DNA from: Strongylocentrotus droebachiensis
Lineage: Eukaryota; Echinodermata; Echinoidea; Camarodonta; Strongylocentrotidae
Length of the DNA stretch: 64,000 nucleotides
Direction: 5' to 3'
Assembly (NCBI GenBank): GCA_035222895.1
Contig: JAVYIG010002095.1
Location: forward strand, 208,044-272,043
In this document: positions 1 through 13,600 of the stretch, piece by piece
Layout: every line of letters starts with the position of its first letter
Position numbering within the stretch: the first letter of the stretch is position 1
The notes under the pieces: generated by a model
The model's database searches: none
Told to the model about the DNA's origin: nothing
Seen by the model: only the letters and a program-made list of their open reading frames with translations
Program-made: the position numbers and the translations under genes

Positions 1-189
1 GTCACCTAGCAGAAGATAGCCCAAAACATAACATCAATACATTTACACAGAGAAAAAAAGATCTATGAAATTTTACCATTCACAAATCAAGATTTGGCAT
101 AATGCCTCTCTCTTTAAAATAATGTATCAGTGATGTAAATAAATGTGCTATGCCATATCAATGGTACTTAATTTTCCAATAGTACAAGT

Positions 190-736
190 TTAAAGGAAAC
201 CAAAACCTTCATACTAAGTTACTTTTATTGTAAAGTTTAAGATATTTGAAAAATATCAGTGAAAATTTGAACAAAATCGGGCAAGGAATAAGGAAGTAAG
301 AGCTTTTTTAAATGACTAGTCACTAGAGGGCGGTATTCAATTTGATGACATCATCTGTGAACAACTCTCCATGCCTTTTGTACATCAAATTTCATGTTTT
401 TCCTTCTTTCTTGTGATTGAGATAATGTACTCCCCTGAAAGCAATATATAGAATGCAAAATGATATTCTACTTCACATGTTATGAAGTCGGATCAAGAAC
501 ACAAATAAATACAAAGAAAACAAAAAAATTGTGAATTTTTATGTACAAAAGGCATGGAGAGTTGTTCACAGATGATGTCATCAAATTGAATACCGCCCTC
601 TAGTGACTAGTCATTTCAAAAGGCTCTAACTTTCTTATTCCTTGCCCGATTTTGTTCAAATTTTCACTGATTTCATTCAAATCTTTTAAACTTTACAATA
701 AAAGTAACTTAGTATGAAGGTTTTGGTTTCCTTTAA
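190..736. mobile_element. Fold-back (MITE-like) element
   Basis: Arms 190-385 and 541-736 (about 196 nt each) are near-perfect inverted copies, starting TTAAAGGAAACCAAAACC, around a ~155-nt loop. There is no coding capacity. TTAA at both ends may be the target site. An (AT)n tract follows directly. Confidence 0.85.
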
Positions 737-737
737 C

Positions 738-786
738 ATATATATATATATATATTGAGTGAGGGAAGGATAGAGCAAAGCTAATC

Positions 787-850
<64 letters not shown>
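738..850. repeat. (AT)n microsatellite
   Basis: Two alternating TA tracts (about 738-756 and 796-850) flank a short unique piece. Apparent Tyr-Ile reading frames here are artefacts. Confidence 0.95.
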
Positions 851-852
<2 letters not shown>

Positions 853-1147
853 CAACTGTAGCATGAAACAAAAACATAATTCTCCATGAAAAATACATGT
901 ATATTTCCTTTTCACATAAACATTCCATTAAACTTGTATTATCAGGATTCCAAGGTACTTGTCCATTTTTGTTTATAGTTGCATGAATTTGAAAAGAAAT
1001 AAAAATAAAAAATACATAAATCAATGATTACATTAAAAAAAAAAAAAATAGTAATAAAAAAGAAGGTTTGATTGCTTGCTACTGTCTAGTTCCTGCGTCA
1101 TTTATGTCTTAAATATAATATCCTTTTCTTGCTATCAAGAGCCTCAC

Positions 1148-1266
1148 CCTTTTGGCATTCCTGTTTGCAGCCATTCTACTCTCTGCAAAGCCATTCTCCC
1201 AGTCTGCTCTGGTGATCACATGACCATCTCGGACATTCCGGAGAGCAGCCTCTAGCGAGTCTTCAC
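1148..1266 (-). CDS. Gene A exon 18 (last exon in window)
   Basis: Acceptor ACATCAGCAG, donor AAAAGG/GTGAGG, phases 1 in and 0 out. The peptide GEDSLEAALRNVRDGHVITR, then ADWENGFAESRMAANRNAKR, looks like a compact conserved C-terminal segment rather than linker. No further exon is recognisable between here and base 1, so the terminal exon should lie to the left of the window. Confidence 0.8.
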
Positions 1267-4200
1267 CTGCTGATGTAGACAAGAAAGAATAATCAACACC
1301 TAAAGATGAATGTATCAACCAAGAACCTGATTTTTCACTTGAAAGTACAGGGAAGTGTTTCACAAAGACTAAGATTGACTTTAAGTTGGACTCAATTATG
1401 GCAGGCCGTTCATGCCACTGTTTGTTTTTAACCATTATGATCTTTAGATGATATTTTTTCCTTCAATAATGAATTACCCAAAAATTTAAATTCTGTAGAT
1501 TTGTGACCATGATTGGTAGGTCCCTTGAGAGACCAATGCCAGTAAATGGTGAGCGCAAACAGTGGCATGAACGGCCTGCCATAGTAAAGTCAAAATTAAA
1601 TATATTAAAGAAAACAAAATGACAATTTTGGGGAGTTAAATCTCTAAGTACCAGTCTGCTATTTGTTCTTGTAATGAGCCTCTGGTACATTCCTTAAATT
1701 CATGATACTGATAGGTGATTTGATCTTGAAGACAATCAGAGCACAGGACATATTTCTCAAATATACAACTCGCTTCTGAAATATCATTTAACCTTCTCGT
1801 TAGGAGTACAAAATGTACAGCATTGATAGATCTGCCCAAGGTTTCTACAAGAAAGGAGTGATTCAACACTCACCGCCTGGTGTCTGTACTGACTTGCTGC
1901 TCATCTCTCCCTCCCTCAGATTCCTTCCATCCTTCTGCTTCTTCTCTGAATCTTGAAAGCTAGCGGACAGATTCCTCCTTGGACTCGTCCTCTTCTTCCT
2001 TTCACTTCCTCCTCCTCCTGCACCACCACCACCACCACTTCCATCCTTTACAGAATATTTCGCCAGGTTCTTACGAGCTGCCTGACTTGGCGAGACCGAT
2101 ACCGCTTGTCTTGGGCTACCTTTAGAGTTCCTGATCTTACTGTCCGGGCTTTGATGCAAGGCCCAGACGTGGAGACTGAAGTCATTGTTCCTTCCAGGTT
2201 GGATGATATCTGCGATTGTTGAGGGTTTCTTATAGGACGCACTCCTAGTGGACTTCTTCTTCTCTCTGTCCAGAACAGGTGCTGCTGAAACCCTCAGTCC
2301 GACATTCTCAACATGACTCTCAATCTGCTTACCCTGATCCTTTCTCCCACCACTCTTAGCATCCTTTGTCCTCTTTTTATACAGAACTAATTGGTCACCA
2401 TTCTTTTCCATCTTCCTCATGGGTACATCCCTCACTGGTATCTCTGAGTTGTTCATGCTGGAACCAAATCTCTGCTCCGTGGACGGGGGACTCGACTTAA
2501 ATTGGCCACGTGGTGACTTGCCACTGCTCTGCCATCTGTCAAACTGCGCTGCTGCTTTCATCATCGGTGACAGAGGGCGCTCTTCAAGGTCAGTGTCGAA
2601 GGGAGCTTGGAGCCTGTCACGTGGTGAGGTCGTAGTTTCGATTGGAGATATGACATCAGGTTGCTCGTTAGTACTGTGAATATCGACACAAGGAGACAAA
2701 GGTTAATCAATTATGACAGCTTTAAAGAGAAGTTTGAGTTCTGGGAAGAGGTGAAAAAAAAATTGTGAGAGTTATCAGTGCATTATGCAAGTGTGGAAGA
2801 ACATCATAAACAAATATTCCCTGAACAGCAAGACTCTTCAAATGCCTTCATATTCTAAATATGGCATGTAACATAAAAATTGTGACAGATTTTTATGCCA
2901 CATGTTCGTGTAGTCCCATATACATCTTTCTGTGTACAGTGCTTGTACATTTACAAAAACTGGGTGAAATTTCTTATAATTTTGATGATTCCAGAGCCTT
3001 GCAGGACACACCAATACTTATATGCTACATGATCAACCTTTTCTGATCGATTCCACAATGCAATCGCATGACCAGAACTCAACTTTATCTTTAAACAATA
3101 TAAATGTGGTTTCAAAGGTCTGTAAAACACAAATGGTAAGCTATATAGGGGTCATAATGCTACAAAACTTAATTCATGATGGGTTTACATGATGGATAAA
3201 TGATATTTACTAACTTTGAACATGAAAATGAAGTTAAAATTTTGATGGTTCTCCTCCGTGAAAATAGCAACAGAATACAATTCCTTTATCCTACAATGGT
3301 AGTAATTTTTTGCAAGATAAAAATTTGTGCTCAACAAAAATAATACAGTTCAAATTTTCTCTTACCTGCTTGTATTAGTATTAATAGATAGATCGATGGT
3401 GGGAGTCTTTTGGACTGGATTCTGGCCGGTCAAGATGTTGTAGTCTGCTCCTGACCGAAGAAATTTCCGGTCTTCAACGCTCAGACGTAAGCTGTCTCCT
3501 ACACTTGACGGGCTACAGGTGGAATCAACATTGAATATACACAATATAATAATAATAATAATAGCTCACATTTATATTGCGCCTAATACTTTGTTTCTAG
3601 GCGCAGCACATATTATTACCCCGGACAACGGATTGAGGCTTACCCGCAACACAATGTATGCACATTTTCCACTCCCTGGGGATCATTCCAGCCAGTGGCC
3701 ACTTACAAGCGCCACTCGCTAATCCATCCACATTAACTTTCGCATCCTACCAGGTACCCATTTAACACCTGGGTCGAGAGTGGCAAATGTAGATCAATGT
3801 CTTGCCAAAGGACATTAGTGCTGCGGCGGGATACAAACGATTACAAAGTTAAACATGAGAAGCTCGTTCATAAGAGTTCATTGCATACAGTTGGTTCATG
3901 GTGTATGGCATCTTCAAAGGGACATAAAAGAATCATTATTGATGGTATGACAATGTTTTTCTAATTAAATTGAAAGAATTTGGCTATTGAAGGGAGAAAT
4001 GGGTCAGTCGTTTATCATTGTTTAATTGTGAGTAAAGTTACACATCAGACAGGAATATAGGTCTTACTGAATGCTTTTCACTCTGTGATGAGTTCAGATT
4101 ATTGTTCAGCCATTATGACAGCTAAAACAAAGGCCAATATTAATGACCTGACTTTGGAAATAAACTTTTCAATCATTCACCTATTCTGCCAAGGAAACAC

Positions 4201-7200
4201 AAAGCTTATCTGAAATATATCATCAGAATTCTGTAATTTTTCTACTTCTGTAATTATGGATACAAAAAGTCTATAGGTGCAACAAGTGCAAAAAAGCACC
4301 AACACTCTGGTGCTAGTCCTAGTCAGTGCAAGTGACACAATATATTTTTCTAGATTACCTCTTTGGTGTTGTTGCTTCGTGATGTGAACTGCCCTCGGAT
4401 AGCTTTGGTCTTGTCTCATTGGGACTTATCAAGAAGTTGTTCACATTAGAATGATCCTTCGCAGACTTCTCAGTCTCACCTAGCCCATCTTGGAGACGGG
4501 GACTGGATGGGAGGAGAGTGGATGGGAGGGGCCTAGAGGGAAAGGGGCTGGCCATGAGACGGAGGTCGTCATGGTGATCACGAAGTTTCTTCTTTTCTCC
4601 TTCCAGCTGGTTGATCTCAAGCTCCTGTCGTACAGCCGTCCTGAAAATAAGAAGCAGTCTTCTAATTTCTCTTGAATAGGACACAAAGCCAACAGTCCCT
4701 TACTAATTCACATACAAAGTCTGCAAGGTATAATCTAGTTTCTAACTAGACGTCATAAATTACTCAAATTTGCTGCAAAAGTGCATGCACATATGGGCAT
4801 CTTTGGGGTGATTGAACCACATGTGCAATTTGTAAGTAAAAGTGTTTTATTGTTCAAACCAAATTCTTGAGCTTTCTTTCAAACTTTGATTGACTTGTGA
4901 ATGGTAATCAACTATACTTAAGAGAGCCCTGACAAATAATCATTATCTCCTCAATCTCAGTAATGGATGTTAATACAACTACTAACTCACCTCTTCAAAT
5001 CACTAATCGACAAGTTTGCCTCATCTAGTTTCATTTGAACCTTCAGCAGCTCAGCCTGGTATGATTCAAGGGAATTGAAATGGTAGGAATAAGAAAGATT
5101 AAATATTCAATAAATAGAATGCCAGAATTAAAAATTTAAAGTAGATATTCATTGATTTTAAAAACTAACTTTATTTTCATCATTGCAAAGTTGAAACTTT
5201 GATTCGACAAGGTTATCAAAATTCAATGCTTGGAAACATTCAAAGTAATGATTATTACAAATTACAAAACGCTTAAATACAGCCCCGGCATAGCACCTAA
5301 AGAGCTCTCCGAACGCTGCTGAGATGTGTGAGATCACAGTATGGACATGATCTGCACAAGCAGACGATGTCCCATGACATCTCACATATTTTTAGTGCCT
5401 GTCTTTTCATCTTCTCTTGAGTTCTTTCTCTTACTTCACTACCGTCGGGCTAAATGTATAATCTATTGCCTCACTCTAAACCCGCGCATGGTTTTATTTT
5501 GATGAAAAATGCAGCGATACAAAAATAAAGGAATCTGTCGCTTTTAAACAAAATAAGACGCCATTGTATATTCAGCTGCACACACCGCGATATGTTCGGG
5601 GGTCCAAGAGGGAACAAATGCCGTCCTTAATATCATTCCGGGTTTTTTTTTCAATTTGAAAGTCTGGTTTCTTTGATTGTTAATTAACCCCTATCCTGTG
5701 TATTTACAAGCAAAAGATTTTAGTTATCAGAATCGGGTCAAATCCCCTTTTGAATGGTTTGATATGCCTTTACATTTATATACACTAAACTCATTATAAT
5801 TTGACAAGTAATAGCTTTGCTATTATGTTCATTCTTTATGGGATGTCATCTGCTTGGGCAGTATTGGTCCATATAGTGACGTCATTAAAACATCGTTATT
5901 TTTTCGGCGAATCTCTCGTATATCCCAGCTGCTATGGAGGTGGTTGCATTTGTATTTTTATAAATCACCCGATATTTAGTTGACCTAGAACTTGTACGAT
6001 GGCCATCTGTTAGCTTCCCAGTTTCTAGTGATACATTAGTTGACATATTTGTGATTTTCTTTGAATTTCACCTTTAAAGCTAAAGTTAAATACAATTTGG
6101 CAGGGTTTCAGCATTAACAATTAAAACTTATTTAAATCAATATTTATGGGGAAATAACGAATCACTTTCAAAATCATGATTATTTTTATCAGTGGCATTT
6201 TTTTTGTGTCAGCATTGTTTGTGTCAGCACTAGTCAAGGATTTAATGGAATAAAATCTACATTTTTCAGTAAATTAGAGAAATTACCTGTGTATTATCAT
6301 GTTGCTCAGTCAGTTGGGTGAACTGTGCTATCAACTTCATGAGAAAGTAGGAGGGCGAAGAGAGAACAAATTATTACTGACAAAACTATGACACCAAATC
6401 AATAATAAATGCAATAAAAACCATAATTAAATTCCAAGCAACAAGATTGAACTGTTGCTTATATTGAAATAGACTATGGGGGTACTTTAATTTTCTGTTA
6501 ACGAGTATCCCCCTTGGGTTAAGAGGCGAGGTTACATTCTGTTTAGTCAAAAGTAACCTTAGGTATCAATTGTTCTATCTATCTAAGTATCTTCTCCCGG
6601 TTCGGATGTTGGTTGCAACATCTCTCCATCTTCTTCCATTCTGGTGCACTCTTGCAGTTTTATTGCACTCCAGTTCTTGACATTCTCTTCCCAGTTGATT
6701 CTGGGTCTCCCTCTTGGTGTAGTTCCTTCCACTCTTCCCTCCAACACATCCTTTAAGAGGCTTTGGTGCCTCAATGGTTACCTAGAGCCTAATCGATCTG
6801 AAGCATGACTTACCTTGCTCAGCATGGCCTGTTCCCTCTTGCCTTCAGTCAGCTGGGATTGCTGCTGCTGCAAAGTACAAATAATGAAACATCTCATCAA
6901 TCTTGGAAGAAAAAACTTCAATAAGAAAGAACAGCTTTGTTTCAGTGAAACATGAAAAGTTTTTTGCTTTTTCCAGATCGTTCAAAGATACCATAGTGAC
7001 CTTGACCTCCTTATAGGGTCATTTACATGTGAACAATACAGAACACATTTTATCTGATGTGAGCTGACATTTTAAGTTCATCAGACAATAATTTTCAGGG
7101 CAGAATTCCAGGTTTTGGAAGATGGCAATGGTTTTCCAGAGACGCTAGTTTTATCCGCAAAAGAAGTTGAACAAAAATACTCAACTGGCGCAATAGTTGG

Positions 7201-7577
7201 GTCTTATACAACACAGCGGAAACTAGCATTTTTTTTTTTTCTTTGAGCGAGCGTACCAACCACAAATAAACTGTTGGAATAATTTGTATGCTTTCCTGTC
7301 TATTTTCCAAAATTCTTCATGTTCGCTTTTCATTAGTGAGAGTAAAAATCCTCTCTTTTTTTGTAATTATCATATAATATGAAGGATACAAATTTAAGCT
7401 AATGTAAGCTTATTTTTATTCCGATTTATTTTTTAATTGTTTAAAATGAACAAATTTAAGAGTAACTGTGAACGAGCCAGACATCACACATGGAACTCGG
7501 AAATAACATCTTTCTCATGCAGCGAGTGCTGGATGGCCACCATACTGTACAGCACTTGCTACGATAGATCCCTATGC

Positions 7578-7612
<35 letters not shown>

Positions 7613-10600
7613 TTTTTAGACAACATTCCGTACTGCCGTAATGGTCGTTAATTTCCGTACCAATTACGGGAAATCCGTACTAGTTGGCATCTCTGTAAGT
7701 GGATATAGCCACGAAAATATTGTGTGCTAAAAATGTCTCCAGACTGTATTCCATTGATTGTTTGATGTTTTGAGTGACATGTTGTGATTGAATAGATGTG
7801 TTTTTTTATAGCTAAGATAGTCGCTGTGCCTGTGCCATGAACCGACTGCTAGTGGATGGCCTTGTTTGTGTATGCATTTCTGTGTAATGACCGCAATTTC
7901 ATCCTTCACACAGTGGCAGCCCTGCTTCTTCTCATGTCTTTTTTATTACGATGGTATGACGATAACGAAAGTCTGCTTTTCAAGATTGTATCTTTACGTA
8001 TTAAACGAGGGCGGAAGACACATCGAGGAAAGAGGGGTGGTCGATCCAGAGATCGTTTTAAAGACAACATCAAATTTGGTATGCTTAATTGTTGCTCTCT
8101 TTAAAATAAATCCACAATATTTCAGGATTTCATCACTGATCAATGATTGGATATAGCATGTGTTTGTGAAACACAGTTATCTTCGTCAGACGAGGCAGTC
8201 CTATCAAACCTTCGGACCAATTGGTATGTCTTCAAGTATTGTCCTAGGGTCTCAAAGCATGGTATGACGATAATGAAAGTCTGCTTTTTAACATTTTATC
8301 TTAAGGTATTAAACGAGGGTGGAAGACACGAGGGAAGAGGGGTGGTCGATCTAGAGATTGTTTTAAAGACAACATTAAATTTGGTATGCTTAATTGTTGT
8401 TCTCTTCTAAATAAATCCACAATATTTCAGGATTTCATCACTGATCATTGATTGGATATAGCATGTGTTTGTGAAACATGGTTATCTTCGTCAGACGACG
8501 CAGTCCTACCAAACTTTCGGACCAATTGGTATGTCTTCAAGTGTTGTCCTAGGGTCTCAAAGCGAGGTGTAGTTGGTTTCCTCTACAGGGACAATCTGCA
8601 CCTTGATATCAACCCTCCAGATCAATTCAACAGCTTTAAATCAATGTCTGGAACGATCTCCAACGGCTCTGCCCAACTAGATATCATCGTCATCTACAGA
8701 CCAACAGGATATCAGTCCAAGTTACTCCAAGTTGCTTGATGACTTTTCCTCACTCCTTGATGAGAGGATCTACAAACTGTCCCCGTTGGTGACAACTGTA
8801 GACCTGAACATTCATCTTGACAACACTTCATCTCTGTAAACTCTCAAGTTTAATGACATCATTAATACACACGCCTTATCTCAATTGGTCACATCTCCAA
8901 CTTGTGACAAGGGCCACATTCTTGATGTACTCTTAGTGCGGAACGTGAATAATCTGCTGATTTTGAATCTCCAAGTAGTTCCGGGTATCTCAGACAACTC
9001 TGCCCTGCCATGCATGCTTCGTTTAAGAAATGCAGCAACATACACGACAAGGAATTAAGGGGATCTGCTTTCTCTTGAGGTTAAAACCAATGCCAAGTCC
9101 TTCTGGAAATACGTAAAGAGTAAAACCAAGACTTGAACAGGAATTCCTGACCTGCAGATGGAAGACCAATGATCCTGCTATACCATTCCTCAAATAAATG
9201 ATAACTCCTCTCTAAAAAACATGAATGCATTGAACGCACTTACACGCCCCGTAACATTAAAGGTATTGACAGGGTAGCCTTTGCAAAAGACGTGGCAGAG
9301 GGCATCGAAACAGCCGCTTCTCACTATAATGCTGACCTCAGTAACCTCCTAGACATTCATGCCCCTGTTAAGACACGAAAGGTCAAGAGTCGCTGGTACA
9401 ATCCTTGGTATAGCCCTGATATAACTGTCTGAGCGGAAACGGGGAAGATTGGAACGGAAATGGCAGAATGCCGCTGCTCGTATTGTAACCCTCTCCAAAA
9501 AACAGTCACATCACACCTGTTCTCAAGGAACTTTAACAAAAAACACATTGTTTTCTTTGATTAATAACTACACGCCTGCCAGATCTTCCAAAATTTAATA
9601 CAAAGTGGGGGAGAACAGAGAGACAAGGAGACAGAGAACGAGAACACTGATTCAGTGATCATAAACCCCGTCAAGGAGAAGCTAAACGTTGTGCTCCATC
9701 CCAGCGACATTGACAGATCTCACTGAATAACCAACTCCCCCGAAACCCTATGGAGGGCGAACATACAACTCTGAGAGTCATCATCAAACATGGACATTAG
9801 ATGGAAGGTGTGGGGCTTACCTCTTGTGCATCAAGCAGTGCATACTGCAGCTTTCTGTTCCCACTGTCCAGTTTGTTGAAGTCATCTTCTCTTTTCTTGA
9901 CCAGGTGCAGAAGGTCATCGGCTCTCTTCTGGAGGGTCTCAATGGTGTTGTTAGCAAGGCTATACCTGTCTGGCCACTCCAACTAGACAAATAAAAACAA
10001 AATACAATGTTAATATTCGGCCAAATTAGAACTGTTCTATCTAAAGCCACACTGTCCTACTTGTAGCTACTTGCTCCCTCTATTGAGAAAATAATGCTTA
10101 ATCGGTGACCATTGGTTCCCCATGATCCTCTTTTTCTTATGTTAATTGAGAGCTGAGTTGATGAGATAACCACCTGTCCAGTGACCTTGCAGGGCGGTCC
10201 AATCTCTCCTATAAACTAGTACAGATAAGCTTTAAGCGACTTCGAATGAATACATATAAAGCCATGGCGGAAGTGGACTCATCAGGACTCCTCAATCCTC
10301 CCTCTCTCCCACATGGTGCATCCGCAATCCTACTGTATATCTACATCACCATGCAAGCCAATACTTCGAGCAGCATCTAATCATTAGAGTTGTCATTATA
10401 CCGGATGCTATCAATATGACAGCCCCCGTTAGAGCTTGGATCAGATGAAATGACAAGGAAAATGTGACTTGGAGCACTATACCGTGTGTCTCAAAAAAAA
10501 CGTAACACTTTTGAAATGGTTGCCAAATTGAGCATATATAATTTTATGAAAAAATGTCTATATGTATGGAAAGCTAAAGGACCAACCTTTCATATGATAT

Positions 10601-13600
10601 GAAAAAATTAAAAAAAAATCATGCTTCGATGGACAGTGTTCACTTAAGTTAGAGGTATGAAAATGGGCCTGCGCAGGATTTTTCCTTCCAATTTTGGACA
10701 GGTAAATTACTTGTAACTTACAAAATAAGGTCGATATGAGATATTCATGATCGATGGATCAAAAGGATATTTTGAATCAAAAGGATATTTTGAATACCTC
10801 GAATTCTGGTATTTTCAATGCATAATGAATGATGTACTTAGCTATTACATGTTTGGGTCATTCATAAAACCTGAATAAAATGTGATTGATGATCCACCAA
10901 ACTTACGGAAGAAAACTGATAAAGAAAAGGCAAGGGGTAGGTGATGGGATGGGAAAAGGTTGTGGGGGGGAGGAGAGTGGGTTGCATAATGTCAATTATG
11001 ATTTTGAATACGGTATTTCAATTTAACATTTTCCCATTCTTCCTTCATCCTGTTCACATCTACCAGATCAATGATACAATAAGATGGGAGTGGAAGTTGG
11101 TGTGTGTGTGTGTGTGTGTGTGTGGCAGGGGTGGTGTTTGGGGATTGATAAATGACAGAGAGAAAGGACTGGTATTCAAAACATCCTTTTAACTCTTAAT
11201 CCATCGATCATGAATATCTCATATCAAACTTATTTTGTATGCTAAAAGTAACTTACCTGTCCAAAATTGGAAGGAAAAATCCTGCGCAGGCCCATTTTCA
11301 TACCTCTAACTTAAGTGAACACTGTTCATCGAAGCATGATTTTTTTTTCAATTTTTTCATATCATATGAAAGGTTGGTCCTTTAGCTTTCCATACATATC
11401 AACATTTTTTCATAAAATTATATATGCTCAATTTGGCAACCATTTCAAAAGTGTTACGTTTTTTTTGAGACACACGGTATATAAACTGCTATGCTAAGAG
11501 CACTTACCAGTCTCGCTTCAAGGGCCTTCACAGTATTTTCCAAGTCCTGTATCCGACTGCATACAAATAGTGAAAGAAAATCAAAGAAAATCAGCAAAAC
11601 ACAAAATGTCAGCACAGATCTATCATCCATTTTGATATCTACATCTATGCTCATATATTTTGAAAAGCAAGGTCCTCCTAAGACAATAAGGACAATGCGA
11701 TGAATTTCAATAGGAAACAAACAATCTCTTGAACATTTTACTTTAACCCCTGCCTGTTTTACAATGTTTATTATCCACAGGCCCCATCTCAGAGCACTCT
11801 ATCACAATAGATTTCATCCTACAAACCTTAGATTCTTCGCTTGTATACAAACTCGTTATCAACAGTGAGGGCTGGCAGGCAGGTGTTGATGTCCACCATT
11901 TTTAAAACCAAAGGAACACATGAAACATTTTTGGAGGTGTAGAACATCTTCCCCTTCCTCTCTCCCTTCTCCCTTCTATTCCTGACTTGTAGAAGTCTTT
12001 GATTGCAGATCTACCTACACGTATAAGCAGCGGTGATATAATTTGTCTGGAGCTGCTGGCAATGTCAATACAGCTCGCTAGCATCTGCTCCCATCAGCTC
12101 CTCTCCCATGCCCCTCCCCCTTATCCACCCTAAATTTAACTCAATCGCGACAATGGTTCTCAAAATTGATCGCGCAGGACGCTCTTCAAAGAGGCAATCC
12201 AGCTGTTAAGGCCAGGAATGCACCATTCACTGGCGGGGAAATGCATTTTATGAGGGACAATTTTTTTGCTAAATGTTTGTGATTTACATCAAATAAATGG
12301 AAATTAAATCTTTATCAACCATTCTTCACTTATCTGTGGCTGTCTCAAAGTGTGATAATGTGAATATTTGTTCAAAAATATCCCTTTTTCATGCACAGAT
12401 TGTAATACATATGAATGGAAATGCCCTTCGTGGTAGTGGATTAGGCCATACGTTTAGACATTGTGCTTTGGGCTCGTCAATTAGGCAAAAGGGGTGTTTA
12501 GAAATTATTCCCCCAAAAACAAGGGATGGAGTCAGGCTAAGTCATGTATTGAAAAATGTGATTATATTTTCTTGTATTGATAAAATATTACATTGCTTTT
12601 TTGACCAAAATTGCAGTACACAAATTATCTGCTTGTTTTTAAAAAAATCTATCTTCTAGTTCAAATCCCCCCCCCCCCCCCCCCCCCCGTCTCAAAATGA
12701 AATGTGTACGCGCGAGACGATCATATCGATTTGGCTTGGCTTAGCGCGGGGAAAGTCTGGACAGCTGGGGCTATGTGTATGTGTTGAAAGACACGTGTAC
12801 TGAAAGACATGTGTTGTTCATCATAACTCATGGTCCAGGAATGCAAGTAGTTAGACTGCCAACCAGACATTGTTTGTAATAAGCTGAACAAATGTTCTTT
12901 GATAATGAGAAATAACCAGTTTGGGTAGGATTCCCAATACCATAATTATTTCATAAATTATTGTTGAATATCTGAATCACGATGAACTTGTATTTCAAGA
13001 GAAAAAAGCAGCCACAAATTAATTTGAACATTATAATGGGCTGGTAAAAAACTACTAGAAATTGTTGCCTAGAGTAACATAGGAGGAATGAATGTAGGTC
13101 AGTTCATTCAAGGATAAGCTAGCCCTGAGCTTACGTAAATAAATTTGGATGAATGACCTAGACTAAACTGAGTGGACTTTCCCTTTATTATTGTTGAATA
13201 TATTTGAATCCCAAATTGTGTATCTTCATTTATTCCAGAATGTACAGACAAAAATACATTTAACAAATTTTGTTAAGGTTAATTGCTCATTTGCTGGCTA
13301 TAATTCTTTTTGGGAAAGCAATTCCTATTCATATTCTTGACGTGAGCTAACGAGGTAAAACAAAAAAAGTACTCGTGTTCATTGTACAATTAGTAGACAT
13401 ATTTATGTTTCTTTCTTTACATAGCAAGTAGTTTTTGTTGTTATTATTTTTTCATCTTTGGGACAATAAGGCAGATATTATGTCAGAAAGAAAGAAAGAA
13501 AGAAAGAAAGAGAAGGAAAGAAGGGAAAGAAACATCTGCACAGTCTTGGACACGGCCTGAGAAGTTCCAATTATTTATAGAATGGCATAGGCCTACAGTA

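Noticed and set aside
693-1024. Tyr-Ile repeat peptides
   Set aside because: Translation of the (AT)n microsatellite.
12297-12659. 120-codon plus-strand frame
   Set aside because: AT-rich intronic sequence with no recognisable motif, not flanked by splice sites in phase with anything.
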